DNA of 64,000 nucleotides from an uncultured Acidobacteriota bacterium. GTDB lineage: Bacteria; Acidobacteriota; Blastocatellia; Pyrinomonadales; Pyrinomonadaceae. The stretch spans positions 124,001 to 188,000 of the forward strand of contig CADEGD010000001.1 in assembly GCA_902826795.1 (NCBI GenBank). Direction: 5' to 3'. Each line of letters opens with the position of its first letter. Within the stretch, counting starts at the first letter, position 1. The notes under the pieces were generated by a model. The model ran no database searches and was not told where the DNA came from. It was given only the letters and a program-made list of their open reading frames with translations. Position numbers and translations under genes: made by a program. Below, piece by piece: positions 12,142 through 21,964 of this stretch.

Positions 12142-13677
12142 ATGGCACAAGCAAAACCTGCGAAGGTAAAGATGAAGAAGGCATCTGTAAAGAGCTATCA
12201 CAATTACATCGGCGGCGAATGGGTCAAATCTTCGTCGGGCGAGACGTTCGAAAATCTGAATCCGGCGAATACAGACGATGTCGTTGGAAGATTTCCCAAG
12301 TCGACCGCCGAGGACGTGAACTTGGCTGTGGCGGCGGCGAAAGAGGCAGCAACAAAGTGGCGGCAAACTCCGGCTCCGAAGCGGGCGGAATTGCTCTTCA
12401 CGCTGGCCGAGATCATTCGCGACAACAAGCAGCGTTACACCGAAGAGATGACACGCGAGATGGGCAAAGTGCTCAAGGAAGCAGGCGGCGACGTGCAAGA
12501 GGCTATCGACTGTACTTACTACACCGCGGGCGAGGGCCGTCGGCTGCATGGATTTACAACGCCGGCGGAGATGAAGAACAAGTTCGCGATGTGCGTGCGT
12601 CAACCGGTCGGCATCTGCGGACTCATCACGCCATTCAATTTTCCGATGGCGATCCCGTCGTGGAAGCTGATCCCCGCACTCGTCTGCGGCAACACCGTGG
12701 TGATCAAGTCGGGCGAAGACGTGCCGCTGTCGTCGTTGAATCTTGTGAAGGCTTGCGAGCAGGCCGGAATTCCGAAGGGCGTCGTGAATCTTGTTAACGG
12801 TTTTGCCGAGCCGGGAGCGGCTCTTGTCAGCCATTCGGATGTTCGTCTGATCTCGTTTACCGGTTCAACCGACACCGGACGGATCATCGCCGAGCAATGC
12901 GCTCGCGACAATAAGATCGTATCGCTCGAGATGGGCGGCAAGAATGCGATCATCGTGATGGACGATGCCGATGTCGACAATGCGGTTGAGGGTTCGCTGT
13001 GGGGAGCGTTCGGCACGAGTGGACAGCGGTGTACGGCTTCGTCGCGGCTCGTCGTGCATAAGAAGATATACAAGAAGTTCGTAGAGAAACTGGTCGAGAA
13101 AGTAAAAGGGCTCCGAGTCGGCAACGGGTTAGACGCGAAGACCGATGTCGGTCCGGTGATCCACGAAGATGCGATGCAGCGGATACTCGCATACATTCAT
13201 ATCGGCAAAAACGTTGACAAGGCGAAGCTCGCGGTGGGCGGTAACCAGCTTACGAAAGGCGATCATGCAAAGGGCTGGTTCATCGAGCCGACAGTCTTTA
13301 CGGATGTGAAACCGGGAATGCGGATCGAGCAGGAAGAGATCTTCGGGCCGGTCACCTCAGTCGTCCCGTTCTCGACGCTCGACGAAGCGATCGAGATCGT
13401 TAACGGTGTGAAGTACGGCCTCTCGTCGGCTATCTACACTCAGGATGTGAACAAGGCGTTTTACGCAATGCAGGAGCTTTATACCGGCATCTGCTACGTC
13501 AACTCCGCCACGATCGGCGCTGAGGTCCATCTGCCCTTCGGCGGAACCAAGGCGACCGGCAACGGCCATCGCGAAGCCGGGACGCAGGTGCTCGACATTT
13601 TCAGTGAGTGGAAATCGCTCTACGTCGATTACAGCGGGAAGCTTCAGAAAGCCCAGATCGACGCTGTCGAGATCTGA
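12142..13677 (+). CDS. NAD(P)-dependent aldehyde dehydrogenase
   Basis: This is a cytoplasmic aldehyde dehydrogenase of 511 residues. The catalytic cysteine is C297 (GQRCTASSR) and the general base E263 (LEMGGKN). The cofactor region carries FTGSTDTGR and [14 protein letters not shown]. The C-terminal [18 protein letters not shown] places it near ALDH groups annotated as aminoadipate-semialdehyde or ketoglutarate-semialdehyde dehydrogenases, but the substrate is not fixed by sequence. The first 20 residues are lysine-rich and poorly conserved, so ATG 12172 is an alternative start. A strong hairpin terminates it. Confidence 0.9.
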   Translation: MAQAKPAKVKMKKASVKSYHNYIGGEWVKSSSGETFENLNPANTDDVVGRFPKSTAEDVNLAVAAAKEAATKWRQTPAPKRAELLFTLAEIIRDNKQRYTEEMTREMGKVLKEAGGDVQEAIDCTYYTAGEGRRLHGFTTPAEMKNKFAMCVRQPVGICGLITPFNFPMAIPSWKLIPALVCGNTVVIKSGEDVPLSSLNLVKACEQAGIPKGVVNLVNGFAEPGAALVSHSDVRLISFTGSTDTGRIIAEQCARDNKIVSLEMGGKNAIIVMDDADVDNAVEGSLWGAFGTSGQRCTASSRLVVHKKIYKKFVEKLVEKVKGLRVGNGLDAKTDVGPVIHEDAMQRILAYIHIGKNVDKAKLAVGGNQLTKGDHAKGWFIEPTVFTDVKPGMRIEQEEIFGPVTSVVPFSTLDEAIEIVNGVKYGLSSAIYTQDVNKAFYAMQELYTGICYVNSATIGAEVHLPFGGTKATGNGHREAGTQVLDIFSEWKSLYVDYSGKLQKAQIDAVEI

Positions 13678-13699
13678 TCGAGAGTTAGAGCAAGAAAGG

Positions 13700-13733
13700 G
13701 GCTGTTCGAGACTAGTTCGAACAGCCTTTCGAT
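13700..13733 (+). terminator. Hairpin terminator between convergent genes
   Basis: A perfect 10-base stem (GGCTGTTCGA, 13700-13709; TCGAACAGCC, 13717-13726) with a 7-base loop lies between the aldehyde dehydrogenase and SpoIID genes. It is followed by TTTCGATT and preceded on the other side by GAAAG, so it could stop transcription from both directions. Confidence 0.75.
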
Positions 13734-13754
13734 TCGCTTTTGTTGCTTAGCCAT

Positions 13755-15635
13755 CTAATACAAGTTGACGTTGAACGTAATCGCCCCGTGTCTTCCGGTC
13801 GGTTCGTAAACTACGGTGTTCACACCAGGAACGAGATACGGTGATATGTCGAGCGTATACTTGCCGCTTAGAAGCTGGGAGCCCCGGATCGGGATCCTGT
13901 ATTGATTTACCTTAACTTCGAGCCGCGTGATGTCAGGGCGAGCGCGAACGACGAGGTTGGCACGTGCGTTGGCGGTATAGAAATCCTGCTGCAGCGGCGG
14001 AGCACCCGGACCGCTGTTGCGGGCCATCGTGATCGGATAAGTCCCCACGTCGACGCCCTGATAATAAGTCTGCAAGATCTGAAGAAACGTCTGTCCGGCG
14101 AGGCCGCGTCCGTGCGAGCCGTATTGGCTCATGCCGGTATTGTGTCCCCAACCGCCGCCCGTCGCGATCACTGTTGCGAGTGTGCTGTCGGGGTTAAAGG
14201 TCGTCTCCATGATCGCCGGATTGGTCAGTGTAAAGTTTGCGGCGATCGCCGTTCCCGTACACGGGTCGACCGGGGTCGTCGCGTCCGACCTCGAACGGCC
14301 GATGACATTTCGGATGTTGTCCCACCCGCGAACTTCTACAACTCCACTAGTCAGAGTTACACGGATGCTCGCGATGCGGTTCGATCCTGTCATGCGTTGT
14401 AGCACTTCGATATTCGTGATGTTCCCAGTCGTGTCGCCACTGATCACGACGATTCGCGCGGGCGTCAAACGTGCCTTTACATCCGAAGCCGGGATCGTTA
14501 GCCGCCAACGTGCGAACCTGTTTCCGACCCGCCCACACATGTCGTAAGAAAAAGCCTGATTGGCGGAGGTCCAAAATGCTTGCCGGCCCGCGTCAGTCGT
14601 CAGGTCGGGAGCCGGGCCTTCGCCGTCGTAGATGCCGGTCAAGTAAGGCGTGACATTCGTTCCGGGAAGCTGCGAAGGCGGCGTGTTGAACGTCCAATGT
14701 GCGCCATCGCTGTAACCGCCAAACGATGACGAATAGAGCGCGGAAATTATCCGGCCGTTGTAAGAAGCGACGATCCCGCGAGATTCCTCGGTAGCTTGTA
14801 TCGCTCTCGGATGTTCGGAGATAACGCCGCGATAAACTTGCGAAGCGGACGAATCCACGATGTCGAACGGATACCCGCGGGCGATGTAATTGCCGACGTT
14901 TGCAACCGCATATCCGCGAGCGGCGGTAGCTTGCGTCTTTAGCGCCTCCATTGCGAACGACGCGATCGATTCGTTAGCGACTACTCCGCGAACGTAACTC
15001 TCGACCTCGACGATATTAAAGAGATTCACACGGTCGGCTGCGGTCACCGAACCTCGTGAAACTTCCAGAGATCCGCGATAGAGCGGAACGGTCTGCGGGC
15101 TGCCGCCGACGAGCGGATTGCTTCGCCGAATGCTTTCCACGCGAAACTGATTCGTCGCGAGTTCGCCGACGATGCGAACCGGGCCGGACGACGGCACGGA
15201 GCCGGCCGGCGTCGTCACGACGTATCCGCCGGCGTTCGTGTAGCTGATCTCGACGATCTGTCCAACCGTGATCGACGCGATCTGCTGGCCGTTGGATTGA
15301 TCGATCACGAAGGCGTTACCTTCCGTATTCGCGATTCGCACGAGCGGATGATTGAGCGTCGAAAACTCGGAATAAGTACCAGTCGTCGTGTACGAATAAT
15401 GTATCCCGACGCGGAGCGTAAAAACCGACTGTGTCGGATTACCCATTATTACGGGGCCGAGATCTTCACGGCTGCCCGATGCATGAGATTCACCTTCCTC
15501 TGCTTTCGAGCGAATGAACTCTTCTTCAAGGATCGATGCTTCCTCGGGCGAGACATCTTGTGCGTGAGACACAATGGCACTGAAAATCGGCGAGAGAAGG
15601 ACGACGGCTAAGAACGCAAGTGTGCGCAGAAACAT
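13755..15635 (-). CDS. Secreted SpoIID/LytB-domain protein
   Basis: This is a 626-residue exported protein with a signal peptide (about 1-25, ending SHAQ). The SpoIID domain is recognised by FNIVEVESYVRGVVANE, then LKTQATAARGYAVANVG and the C-terminal GWGHNTGMSQYGSHGRG with LQTYYQGVDV. In sporeformers SpoIID cuts glycan strands lacking stem peptides; outside Firmicutes the role is presumed to be peptidoglycan modification. The remaining C-terminal 80 residues form a beta-rich extension. The start is supported by GGAGGA about ten bases upstream. About 140 bases upstream hold no gene. Confidence 0.88.
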   Translation of the reverse strand: MFLRTLAFLAVVLLSPIFSAIVSHAQDVSPEEASILEEEFIRSKAEEGESHASGSREDLGPVIMGNPTQSVFTLRVGIHYSYTTTGTYSEFSTLNHPLVRIANTEGNAFVIDQSNGQQIASITVGQIVEISYTNAGGYVVTTPAGSVPSSGPVRIVGELATNQFRVESIRRSNPLVGGSPQTVPLYRGSLEVSRGSVTAADRVNLFNIVEVESYVRGVVANESIASFAMEALKTQATAARGYAVANVGNYIARGYPFDIVDSSASQVYRGVISEHPRAIQATEESRGIVASYNGRIISALYSSSFGGYSDGAHWTFNTPPSQLPGTNVTPYLTGIYDGEGPAPDLTTDAGRQAFWTSANQAFSYDMCGRVGNRFARWRLTIPASDVKARLTPARIVVISGDTTGNITNIEVLQRMTGSNRIASIRVTLTSGVVEVRGWDNIRNVIGRSRSDATTPVDPCTGTAIAANFTLTNPAIMETTFNPDSTLATVIATGGGWGHNTGMSQYGSHGRGLAGQTFLQILQTYYQGVDVGTYPITMARNSGPGAPPLQQDFYTANARANLVVRARPDITRLEVKVNQYRIPIRGSQLLSGKYTLDISPYLVPGVNTVVYEPTGRHGAITFNVNLY

Positions 15636-15779
15636 CTTTGTCTTTCCTCCGAAAATTGTTGAGATCTTAGAACGTGACTAACCTAAGGCTTGGGTCGCTT
15701 TAGGAGCTAGTTGGTAGTCTATAAGGCGAGATTGTAGCAAAAAGCAAACTAATAATCAAACATTGTAGATGAAATCGAT

Positions 15780-16472
15780 TCAGCCACCGACATTGACGCC
15801 GAATAAGTATCCGACGAGCGCGGTTGCTCCCATCGCGGCGGTCCCCCAAAACGCGACTCGAGTGATCGCAATTGTTACCGGCGCACCGCCGGTCTTTGCG
15901 GCGACCGCTCCGAGCAGCATGAGGAAGACGATCGAGAAGCCATATTGAAATGGAACCATTAAGGTGAGTGGGGCTAAGAGAGCGACCGCGACGGGCAGCA
16001 GAGCGCCAGAAATGAACGACGCGAAAGAAGATGCGGCAGCAAGCAATGGCCTTGCCTGGGTGATCTCATTGATCCCGAGCTCGTCGCGTGCGTGGGCTTC
16101 GAGCGCGTCATGGCGGGAGAGTTGGGCGGCCACCTGAATTGCGAGATGGTCGTCGAGGCCTCGCTCGCGATAGATGTCGGCGAGTTCCTTGAGTTCGATA
16201 TCCGGAGCTTTCTTTAACTCCCCCTTCTCGCGGTCGAGATCGGCTTGTTCCGTATCGCCCTGCGAGCTGACCGAGACATATTCACCCGCCGCCATCGAAA
16301 AGGCACCAGCCGTCATGCCCGCAAGCGCCGCAAGCACGATCGGCATTCGCTCGCCGCTCGCCGCCGCGATGCCGATGACGAGACTGCTCGTCGAGATTAT
16401 CCCGTCGTTAGCGCCGAGCACCGCGGCACGAAGCCAGCCGACTCGATTTACGAAATGATCTTCTTTCCGCAT
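15780..16472 (-). CDS. VIT1/CCC1-family metal transporter
   Basis: This is a 230-residue inner-membrane protein expected to move Fe2+ or Mn2+ out of the cytosol. The first transmembrane helix has GANDGIISTSSLVIGIAAA and the second GMTAGAFSMAAGEYVSVSSQ, both family signatures. A charged cytoplasmic segment (about 72-125) that would form the metal-binding region includes DREKGELKKAPDIELKELAD; three more membrane segments follow. Five helices in total fit the family. It diverges from the GH97 gene across 86 bases. Confidence 0.9.
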   Translation of the reverse strand: MRKEDHFVNRVGWLRAAVLGANDGIISTSSLVIGIAAASGERMPIVLAALAGMTAGAFSMAAGEYVSVSSQGDTEQADLDREKGELKKAPDIELKELADIYRERGLDDHLAIQVAAQLSRHDALEAHARDELGINEITQARPLLAAASSFASFISGALLPVAVALLAPLTLMVPFQYGFSIVFLMLLGAVAAKTGGAPVTIAITRVAFWGTAAMGATALVGYLFGVNVGG

Positions 16473-16497
16473 CAGGCTGTTGACCAGTCGATTGGGG

Positions 16498-16503
16498 TAT
16501 AAT
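16498..16503 (+). promoter_or_regulatory. Candidate -10 box upstream of the GH97 gene
   Basis: A consensus TATAAT lies 55 bases before the GH97 ATG, in the divergent gap shared with the VIT-type transporter. TTGACC at 16480-16485 resembles a -35 box but the spacing (12 bases) is too short, so the -35 partner is not clear. Confidence 0.35.
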
Positions 16504-16558
16504 AACGGACAAAACCATTTTCGTCACAACGTTCTCTTTGAAAGCAGGTCACGCTGTT

Positions 16559-18691
16559 ATGTCTAAAACTCTGAACGCCACGCTTACTCTTTTCTTTATT
16601 GCGACGATGTCAACGATTTTTGCAGACGCACAAGTTCTAAAGTCACCGAACGGTGAAGTATCGCTCGAGTTCAAGATGACGGCCGACGGTACTCCGACTT
16701 ATTCCGTTCGTTACAAGGATAAGGTCATTGTCCGGGAATCCAGGCTCGGGTTCGAGATTCAAGGCCAGCCTCAACTTTCGAGCAAGTTCGTGATCAGGAA
16801 TTCTGAGGTAAAAGAATATAACCAGACGTGGAAGCCGGCTTGGGGTGAGGTCGCGTCTATAAGAGATCATCACCGGCGATACACGCTTCGGCTTCAGCAA
16901 AAGCTGGACAACATGACGCCGGGCAGGGAATTGGTTTTGCGCTTTCGGGTTTTCAATGACGGGGTCGGCTTTCGATACGAGTTTCCAGAGCAGTCCGGTT
17001 TGAAAGATTTTGTCGTGAAGGACGAGAAAACAGAGATAAATCTGACTGGCGATCATAAGGCTTTTTGGATCCCGGGCGACCCGGACACGAACGAGTATGC
17101 CTATTCGACGACAAAGCTGAGCGAGATCAACGCTCTCGACAAAAGCGCGAAGACGCCCGAGATCCTCACGCGTTCGCCGATCGCCGACAACGCGGTTCAA
17201 ACGCCGCTGATGTTGAAAACGGCGGACGGCATCTACGTCAATATTCATGAGGCCGCTCTCGTCAATTATCCGGCGATGCATTTGATGGTCGACAAAGCAT
17301 CGTTTGGGATCAAGAGCATCCTTGCACCGAGCCCGGACGGAACGAAGGCAAAACTTTCAGCGCCCTTCCCAACGCCTTGGAGGACGATAATCGTGAGCGA
17401 CGACGCTAGAAAGATACTCGCCTCGAAGATCATCCTTAATCTGAACGAACCATCGAAGATCTCGGATACGAGCTGGATCGTTCCGCGGAAGTATGTCGGT
17501 GTGTGGTGGGAGATGCATCTCGGAACCGGTTCGTGGAATTACGCCGACGTTTCCGAAACGAGCTTGACCGGAACCGACTGGAAATCGCTCAAACCCAACG
17601 GCAAGCACGCGGCGAACACGGCGAACGTAAGGCGGTATCTCGACTTTGCAGCCAAGAATAATTTACAAGGCGTATTGGTCGAGGGATGGAATATCGGTTG
17701 GGAAGATTGGTTCGGAAAGCAGAAGGTCGAGGTGTTCGACTTTGTAACGCCTTATCCCGATTTCGATGTTCAGGAACTGCGCAAGTACGCCGCTGCCAAA
17801 GGCGTGAAGCTGATAATGCATCACGAAACTTCCGCGTCCGTCGAGAATTATGACCGACGCCTCGACCCGGCGTTCAAGTTCATGAAGGACAACGATTACG
17901 ACGCGGTCAAAACCGGATATGTCGGGCGGATCGTGCCGAAGGGCGAGTTTCACGACGGGCAATGGATGATCAATCACTATCTGCGCGTCGTCGAAAAAGC
18001 CGCTGCTCAAAAGATAATGGTCAACTCGCACGAGTCCGCACGGCCGACCGGGCTGCATCGGACATGGCCGAACTGGATCGCGGCCGAGGCAGCGCGCGGA
18101 CAAGAGTTCAACGCTTGGAGTTCAGGCAATCCGCCCGAGCACGAAACCATTTTGCCTTTTACGAGATTGATGGGCGGCCCGATGGATTACACGCCGGGCA
18201 TCTTTCAGATCAAGCTCGACAAGTACGGCAAGAAAGAGCAAGTGCATACGACGCTCTCCAAGCAACTTGCCTTGTACGTAACGCTCTACAGCCCACTTCA
18301 GATGGCGGCCGACTTGCCCGAAAACTACGAGCCGTTTTCCGATGCGTTTCAGTTCATCCGCGATGTCGCCGTCGATTGGGACGACACCGCCTATCTCGAG
18401 GCCGAGCCGGGAGATTTCGTCACGATAGCTCGAAAGGCGAAGGGCAAGGATGAATGGTATGTCGGCGCGATCACCGACGAGAACGCACGAACGTCAAACA
18501 TCGCATTTGCTTTCTTGCCGGCGGGGAAGAAGTACAACGCCGTCATATATTCCGACGCCGCTGATGCCCACTGGCAGAGCAAGCCGCAGGCTTACAAGAT
18601 CGAGAAGCGGGAAGTCGACAGCAAGACCATTCTCCAACTTCCGCTCGCGCCCGGCGGCGGTGCCGCGGTCTCGATCAAACTGTTGTCATAG
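16559..18691 (+). CDS. Glycoside hydrolase family 97 (inverting alpha-glucosidase type)
   Basis: This 710-residue exported enzyme has a signal peptide (about 1-25), an N-terminal beta-sandwich domain (about 26-290), a TIM barrel (about 290-590) and a C-terminal beta domain. The general-base glutamates of the inverting, SusB-like branch are visible: E423 in MHHETSAS and E492 in VNSHESARPTG. Retaining GH97 members have an aspartate nucleophile instead. It probably removes glucose from alpha-glucans in the periplasm. I start at ATG 16559, the first residue of a clean signal peptide; an in-frame TTG at 16538 is less likely. No sus-type transporter lies nearby. Confidence 0.92.
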   Translation: MSKTLNATLTLFFIATMSTIFADAQVLKSPNGEVSLEFKMTADGTPTYSVRYKDKVIVRESRLGFEIQGQPQLSSKFVIRNSEVKEYNQTWKPAWGEVASIRDHHRRYTLRLQQKLDNMTPGRELVLRFRVFNDGVGFRYEFPEQSGLKDFVVKDEKTEINLTGDHKAFWIPGDPDTNEYAYSTTKLSEINALDKSAKTPEILTRSPIADNAVQTPLMLKTADGIYVNIHEAALVNYPAMHLMVDKASFGIKSILAPSPDGTKAKLSAPFPTPWRTIIVSDDARKILASKIILNLNEPSKISDTSWIVPRKYVGVWWEMHLGTGSWNYADVSETSLTGTDWKSLKPNGKHAANTANVRRYLDFAAKNNLQGVLVEGWNIGWEDWFGKQKVEVFDFVTPYPDFDVQELRKYAAAKGVKLIMHHETSASVENYDRRLDPAFKFMKDNDYDAVKTGYVGRIVPKGEFHDGQWMINHYLRVVEKAAAQKIMVNSHESARPTGLHRTWPNWIAAEAARGQEFNAWSSGNPPEHETILPFTRLMGGPMDYTPGIFQIKLDKYGKKEQVHTTLSKQLALYVTLYSPLQMAADLPENYEPFSDAFQFIRDVAVDWDDTAYLEAEPGDFVTIARKAKGKDEWYVGAITDENARTSNIAFAFLPAGKKYNAVIYSDAADAHWQSKPQAYKIEKREVDSKTILQLPLAPGGGAAVSIKLLS

Positions 18692-18718
18692 GCTGACGAC
18701 AAATTCGGCTTATGGCGT

Positions 18719-18747
18719 TTGGGTAAAGCAAAAGTGCGGATTATAAT
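18719..18747 (+). promoter_or_regulatory. Candidate promoter of ald
   Basis: TTGGGT (18719-18724) and TATAAT (18742-18747) are spaced by 17 bases and lie 44 bases before the ald ATG. An AGGAG ribosome-binding site at 18778-18782 completes the leader. Four of six -35 bases and all -10 bases fit the sigma-70 consensus. Confidence 0.55.
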
Positions 18748-18790
18748 TACAGATTTGTTATTTCACTATAAGTTTTCAGGAGCATTCTAA

Positions 18791-19927
18791 ATGAAGATCG
18801 GACTACCGAAAGAGATAAAAGACAACGAGTATCGTGTCGGGCTGACGCCGGCCGGAGTGCAGGCTTTGGAGAACGCAGGCCATGAGCTTTATGTGCAGAA
18901 ATCTGCGGGCGAAGGCTCGGGATTTACAGACGAGCAGTACGTGAAGGCCGGCGCCGAGTTGCTCGATACAGCGGACGAGGTTTGGGCGACGGGCGACATG
19001 ATCGTCAAGGTCAAAGAGCCGGTTGCTCCTGAGTACACGCGGATGCGCGAGAATCAGCTTCTCTTCACCTATCTTCACCTTGCTCCTGAACTTGAGCTGA
19101 CGAAGGTGATGATGGAGCGGAAGGTGACGGGCGTTGCGTATGAGACGATCACCGACAAGCTTGGCCGTCTGCCGCTGCTAACGCCGATGTCGGAAGTTGC
19201 AGGACGAATGTCGGTGCAAGTTGGTGCGACGTATCTTGAGAAAATGAACGGCGGCCGCGGCATTCTGCTCGGCGGAGTTCCGGGAGTTCCGGCGGCGAAC
19301 GTCGTCATCATCGGCGGCGGAATCGTCGGAACCGAGGCCGCGAAGATGGCGGTCGGGCTCGGAGCAAAGGTCACCATCATCGACCGCAACCTAGACCGTC
19401 TGCGTCAGCTCGACGATATTTTCCTTTCCAAGGTTCAAACGCTCGCTTCGTCGAAGTATGCGATCGAGGAAGCGATCTCGCACGCCGATCTCGTGATCGG
19501 TGCGGTGTTGGTTGTCGGTGCCGCTGCTCCGAAATTGGTTACGCGCGACATGCTTCACCTTGTCCCGAACGGAGCCGTGCTAGTTGACGTAGCCGTCGAT
19601 CAGGGCGGATGTTTCGAGACGACCCACGCGACGACTCATTCGAACCCGACTTACTACGAAGAGGGCGTGCTTCATTATTGCGTTGCGAATATGCCGGGAG
19701 CGGTTCCGCGTACGTCGACCTTTGCGTTGACGAACGCGACGCTGCCGTACGCACTCGACCTTGCTAACAAAGGATTCGAGAAGGCGATCCAGGATGATGC
19801 CGGGCTTCGCGAAGGCGTTAACACCTTTGCCGGTAAGCTGACGTATGAAGCTGTTGCAGAATCGCAGGGACTCGAATACACGCCACTCGATTCGCTTCTG
19901 GATATCAAAGCCGCATCAGCGTCTTAA
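18791..19927 (+). CDS. ald: Alanine dehydrogenase
   Basis: Ald interconverts L-alanine and pyruvate plus ammonia with NAD. The 378-residue protein is full length. The N-terminal [20 protein letters not shown] is the family signature. The NAD-binding segment is [20 protein letters not shown] followed by D in TIIDRN. H in TYLHLAPE and the [13 protein letters not shown] stretch are also conserved. It has its own promoter-like sequence and a good ribosome-binding site, and a palindromic repeat follows the stop. It could supply alanine nitrogen for cell wall synthesis or degrade alanine as a carbon source. Confidence 0.96.
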   Translation: MKIGLPKEIKDNEYRVGLTPAGVQALENAGHELYVQKSAGEGSGFTDEQYVKAGAELLDTADEVWATGDMIVKVKEPVAPEYTRMRENQLLFTYLHLAPELELTKVMMERKVTGVAYETITDKLGRLPLLTPMSEVAGRMSVQVGATYLEKMNGGRGILLGGVPGVPAANVVIIGGGIVGTEAAKMAVGLGAKVTIIDRNLDRLRQLDDIFLSKVQTLASSKYAIEEAISHADLVIGAVLVVGAAAPKLVTRDMLHLVPNGAVLVDVAVDQGGCFETTHATTHSNPTYYEEGVLHYCVANMPGAVPRTSTFALTNATLPYALDLANKGFEKAIQDDAGLREGVNTFAGKLTYEAVAESQGLEYTPLDSLLDIKAASAS

Positions 19928-19928
19928 T

Positions 19929-20003
19929 GCAGAGGCCCGCACATTAGTAAGGGCGTTACGGTCAAGTTTGATGTTACGCCCTTACTTACGTGCGGGCTTC
20001 CGC
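19929..20003. repeat. Palindromic repeat of the GCCCGCAC family (full element)
   Basis: Two 25-base arms (19935-19959 and 19973-19997) match at 22 of 25 positions as an inverted repeat around a 13-base loop; GCAGAG and TTCCGC extend them. It fills the gap between ald and the convergent response regulator and may act as a terminator in both directions. Single-arm copies occur at 54153 and 55401, and a fragment may lie in xdhA at 27347. Confidence 0.8.
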
Positions 20004-20006
20004 ATT

Positions 20007-20363
20007 TTAGAGAAGTTTGTCGAGAGCGGCGAGAAGTTGAGATTTGACGTCGGCGTTTTTGGACACGAAAACGTCGAAAAGTTCGGAAGCGGGTTTATCG
20101 CCGACTGCGGTAAGCCCGCTTATCATTATGCGGGGAATGCCGCGTTTTTCGGGGTCGGTATTAAGGATCTTGAAGACTTCGCTGCCGGGCAGCCGGGGCA
20201 TTTCCTCGTCCGCGATGATCGCGTCGATCTCGTTATCGAAGGCAAGCTTCAGCGCTTCGCGACCGTCTTCTGCAACGAGTACGGTGTGGCCTTCACTTTT
20301 AAGAATGGTTTCGAGCAGCTTGCGCATCGAGGCGCTGTCGTCTGCAATTAGGATCGTTTTCAT
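20007..20363 (-). CDS. Stand-alone response-regulator receiver protein
   Basis: This is a 118-residue CheY-like protein made of a receiver domain only. The acidic pair D8/D9 (IADDSASMRKLL), the phospho-acceptor D52 (IIADEEMP), the switch serine in IMISGLTA and the lysine in VSKNADVK are present. I use ATG 20363, where the domain begins. No histidine kinase gene is nearby. It diverges from the DUF512 gene across 77 bases, so the two may share a control region. Target unknown. Confidence 0.9.
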   Translation of the reverse strand: MKTILIADDSASMRKLLETILKSEGHTVLVAEDGREALKLAFDNEIDAIIADEEMPRLPGSEVFKILNTDPEKRGIPRIMISGLTAVGDKPASELFDVFVSKNADVKSQLLAALDKLL

Positions 20364-20440
20364 CTTTGAGCGGCAATCATGAAGCGGGGAGACGCTTGCC
20401 AACCTTTCCGCGGAAAATTTACACTAAAAAGCTTACCACG

Positions 20441-21895
20441 ATGTACGAATTTGCCGTAACACCAGTAATAACGCAACTCCGCCGGCCGGGCGTGACGATC
20501 ACCGAGGTGACGCCTGACAGCCTTGGCGAAGAGCTGGAGCTGCAGCCGAACGACCGCATCGTGAAGGTGAACGGCAGAAGCGTACGCGACTATCTCGATT
20601 TCAGATTTCAGACGGCCGGCGAGACCGAGTTGACCTTCAACGTTCGAAAGCCGAGCGGTGAGACGGTAGAGATCGAGTTTGACCGCGATGAGGGCGAAGA
20701 CTTCGGGCTGATGTTCGAGCAGATCGTGCCGCGGCAATGCGCGAACGAATGTCTGTTCTGTTTCTGCAAAGGGAATCCGGCGGACGCTCGCCCGTCGCTG
20801 TTTGTTCGCGACGAGGACATTCGTCTCTCGTTTCTCTACGGCAACTACACGACGCTCTCGTCGATCACCGACGACGAGATGAACCGCATCATCGAGCAGC
20901 GTCTGTCGCCGCAATATGTTTCGGTTCACGCGACCGATCTGAAAACCCGCGCGTATCTTCTCGGTGTAGATGAAAGCCGTGCGAACATCTTCGACAAGTT
21001 TCAGCGGCTGCTCGACAACGATATCGAGATCCACGCGCAGGTCGTGCTGTGTCCCGGGATCAACGACGGTAAGCAGCTAGAGAAAACTTTGCGAGACCTT
21101 GCCTCGCACTATCCCAAGGTCGTGAGCACGGCGGTTGTTCCCGTTGCGTTGACCCGATACAACACCGACGAACGACTCACCCGGGTAACTCCTGAGTTCT
21201 GCGTGCGGACGATTCGCGAGGTCGAAAAACTGCAAAAAGAATTTCGACAAACGCTTGGGACGACGTTCGCATTTCTCGGCGACGAGATCTATTTGAAGGG
21301 CGGAGTCGAGATCCCATCACGTCGGCATTACGGAAACTATCCGCAAATAGAAGACGGCGTCGGGATGGTGCGGTCGTTCTTGAATGCCTTCGAAAAGCTT
21401 CTGAATGCGTGCCGAAAAGCTTCGGATCGCGGTGTGGCAGTTCAGATCGCCCGACAATTTTTGCGAAACTCGAGGACTCGGCCGGAGGCTCGGGTGCCCG
21501 CGAGAGTGGAAGTGGCGGAGACGCTCCCGATAGACCGACCGCGTGCAAAGAAACTAAACGGCACGATCCTGACGGGCGAAATGTTTGGTCCGATACTTGG
21601 AGAACAGATCGCCGAATACAACCGGCTTACGGGATCCAAGCTTCGGGTGCTCTCGGTGCCGAATACTTACTTCGGCGGTGACGTTTCGGTCGCGGGATTA
21701 TTGACCGGGAAAGACTATCTGGCCGTTGCGGACCAGATCAAAGGCGAATTCGCCGTCATTCCAAAACACACGATCAAGTCCGACGAACCCATCCTGCTCG
21801 ACGGAATGACGTTCGACGAACTCAAATCGAAATTCCCCGTGCCTATCTACGACCTTGACACCAACGGACTCATCGAATTCCTCGCCTGTCAGTAA
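20441..21895 (+). CDS. PDZ / radical SAM-like / DUF512 protein
   Basis: This 484-residue cytoplasmic protein has three parts: an N-terminal PDZ-like domain (about 15-75, EVTPDSLGEELELQPNDRI), an iron-sulfur region with C100-x3-C104-x2-C107 (CANECLFCFC) followed by a radical SAM-like barrel, and the C-terminal DUF512 domain (about 290-484). The combination is typical of proteins annotated as Fe-S oxidoreductases related to NifB, first noted in cyanobacteria and present in clostridia and others; the reaction is unknown. I choose ATG 20441, since upstream sequence belongs to the divergent response regulator. Confidence 0.9.
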   Translation: MYEFAVTPVITQLRRPGVTITEVTPDSLGEELELQPNDRIVKVNGRSVRDYLDFRFQTAGETELTFNVRKPSGETVEIEFDRDEGEDFGLMFEQIVPRQCANECLFCFCKGNPADARPSLFVRDEDIRLSFLYGNYTTLSSITDDEMNRIIEQRLSPQYVSVHATDLKTRAYLLGVDESRANIFDKFQRLLDNDIEIHAQVVLCPGINDGKQLEKTLRDLASHYPKVVSTAVVPVALTRYNTDERLTRVTPEFCVRTIREVEKLQKEFRQTLGTTFAFLGDEIYLKGGVEIPSRRHYGNYPQIEDGVGMVRSFLNAFEKLLNACRKASDRGVAVQIARQFLRNSRTRPEARVPARVEVAETLPIDRPRAKKLNGTILTGEMFGPILGEQIAEYNRLTGSKLRVLSVPNTYFGGDVSVAGLLTGKDYLAVADQIKGEFAVIPKHTIKSDEPILLDGMTFDELKSKFPVPIYDLDTNGLIEFLACQ

Positions 21896-21904
21896 ATGCG
21901 GCGA

Positions 21905-21943
21905 ACCGCTACCGGTCGCGAAACTGCTGCGACAAGTAGCGGT
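21905..21943. repeat. Compound hairpin between convergent genes
   Basis: ACCGCTAC (21905-21912) pairs with GTAGCGGT (21936-21943), and inside it GTCGC pairs with GCGAC around a nine-base loop. There is no T-run on either side. It lies between the DUF512 gene and tonB and could be a palindromic repeat or a factor-independent pause site. Confidence 0.5.
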
Positions 21944-21964
21944 CGTGTTGGGGGAGAAGTCGGT

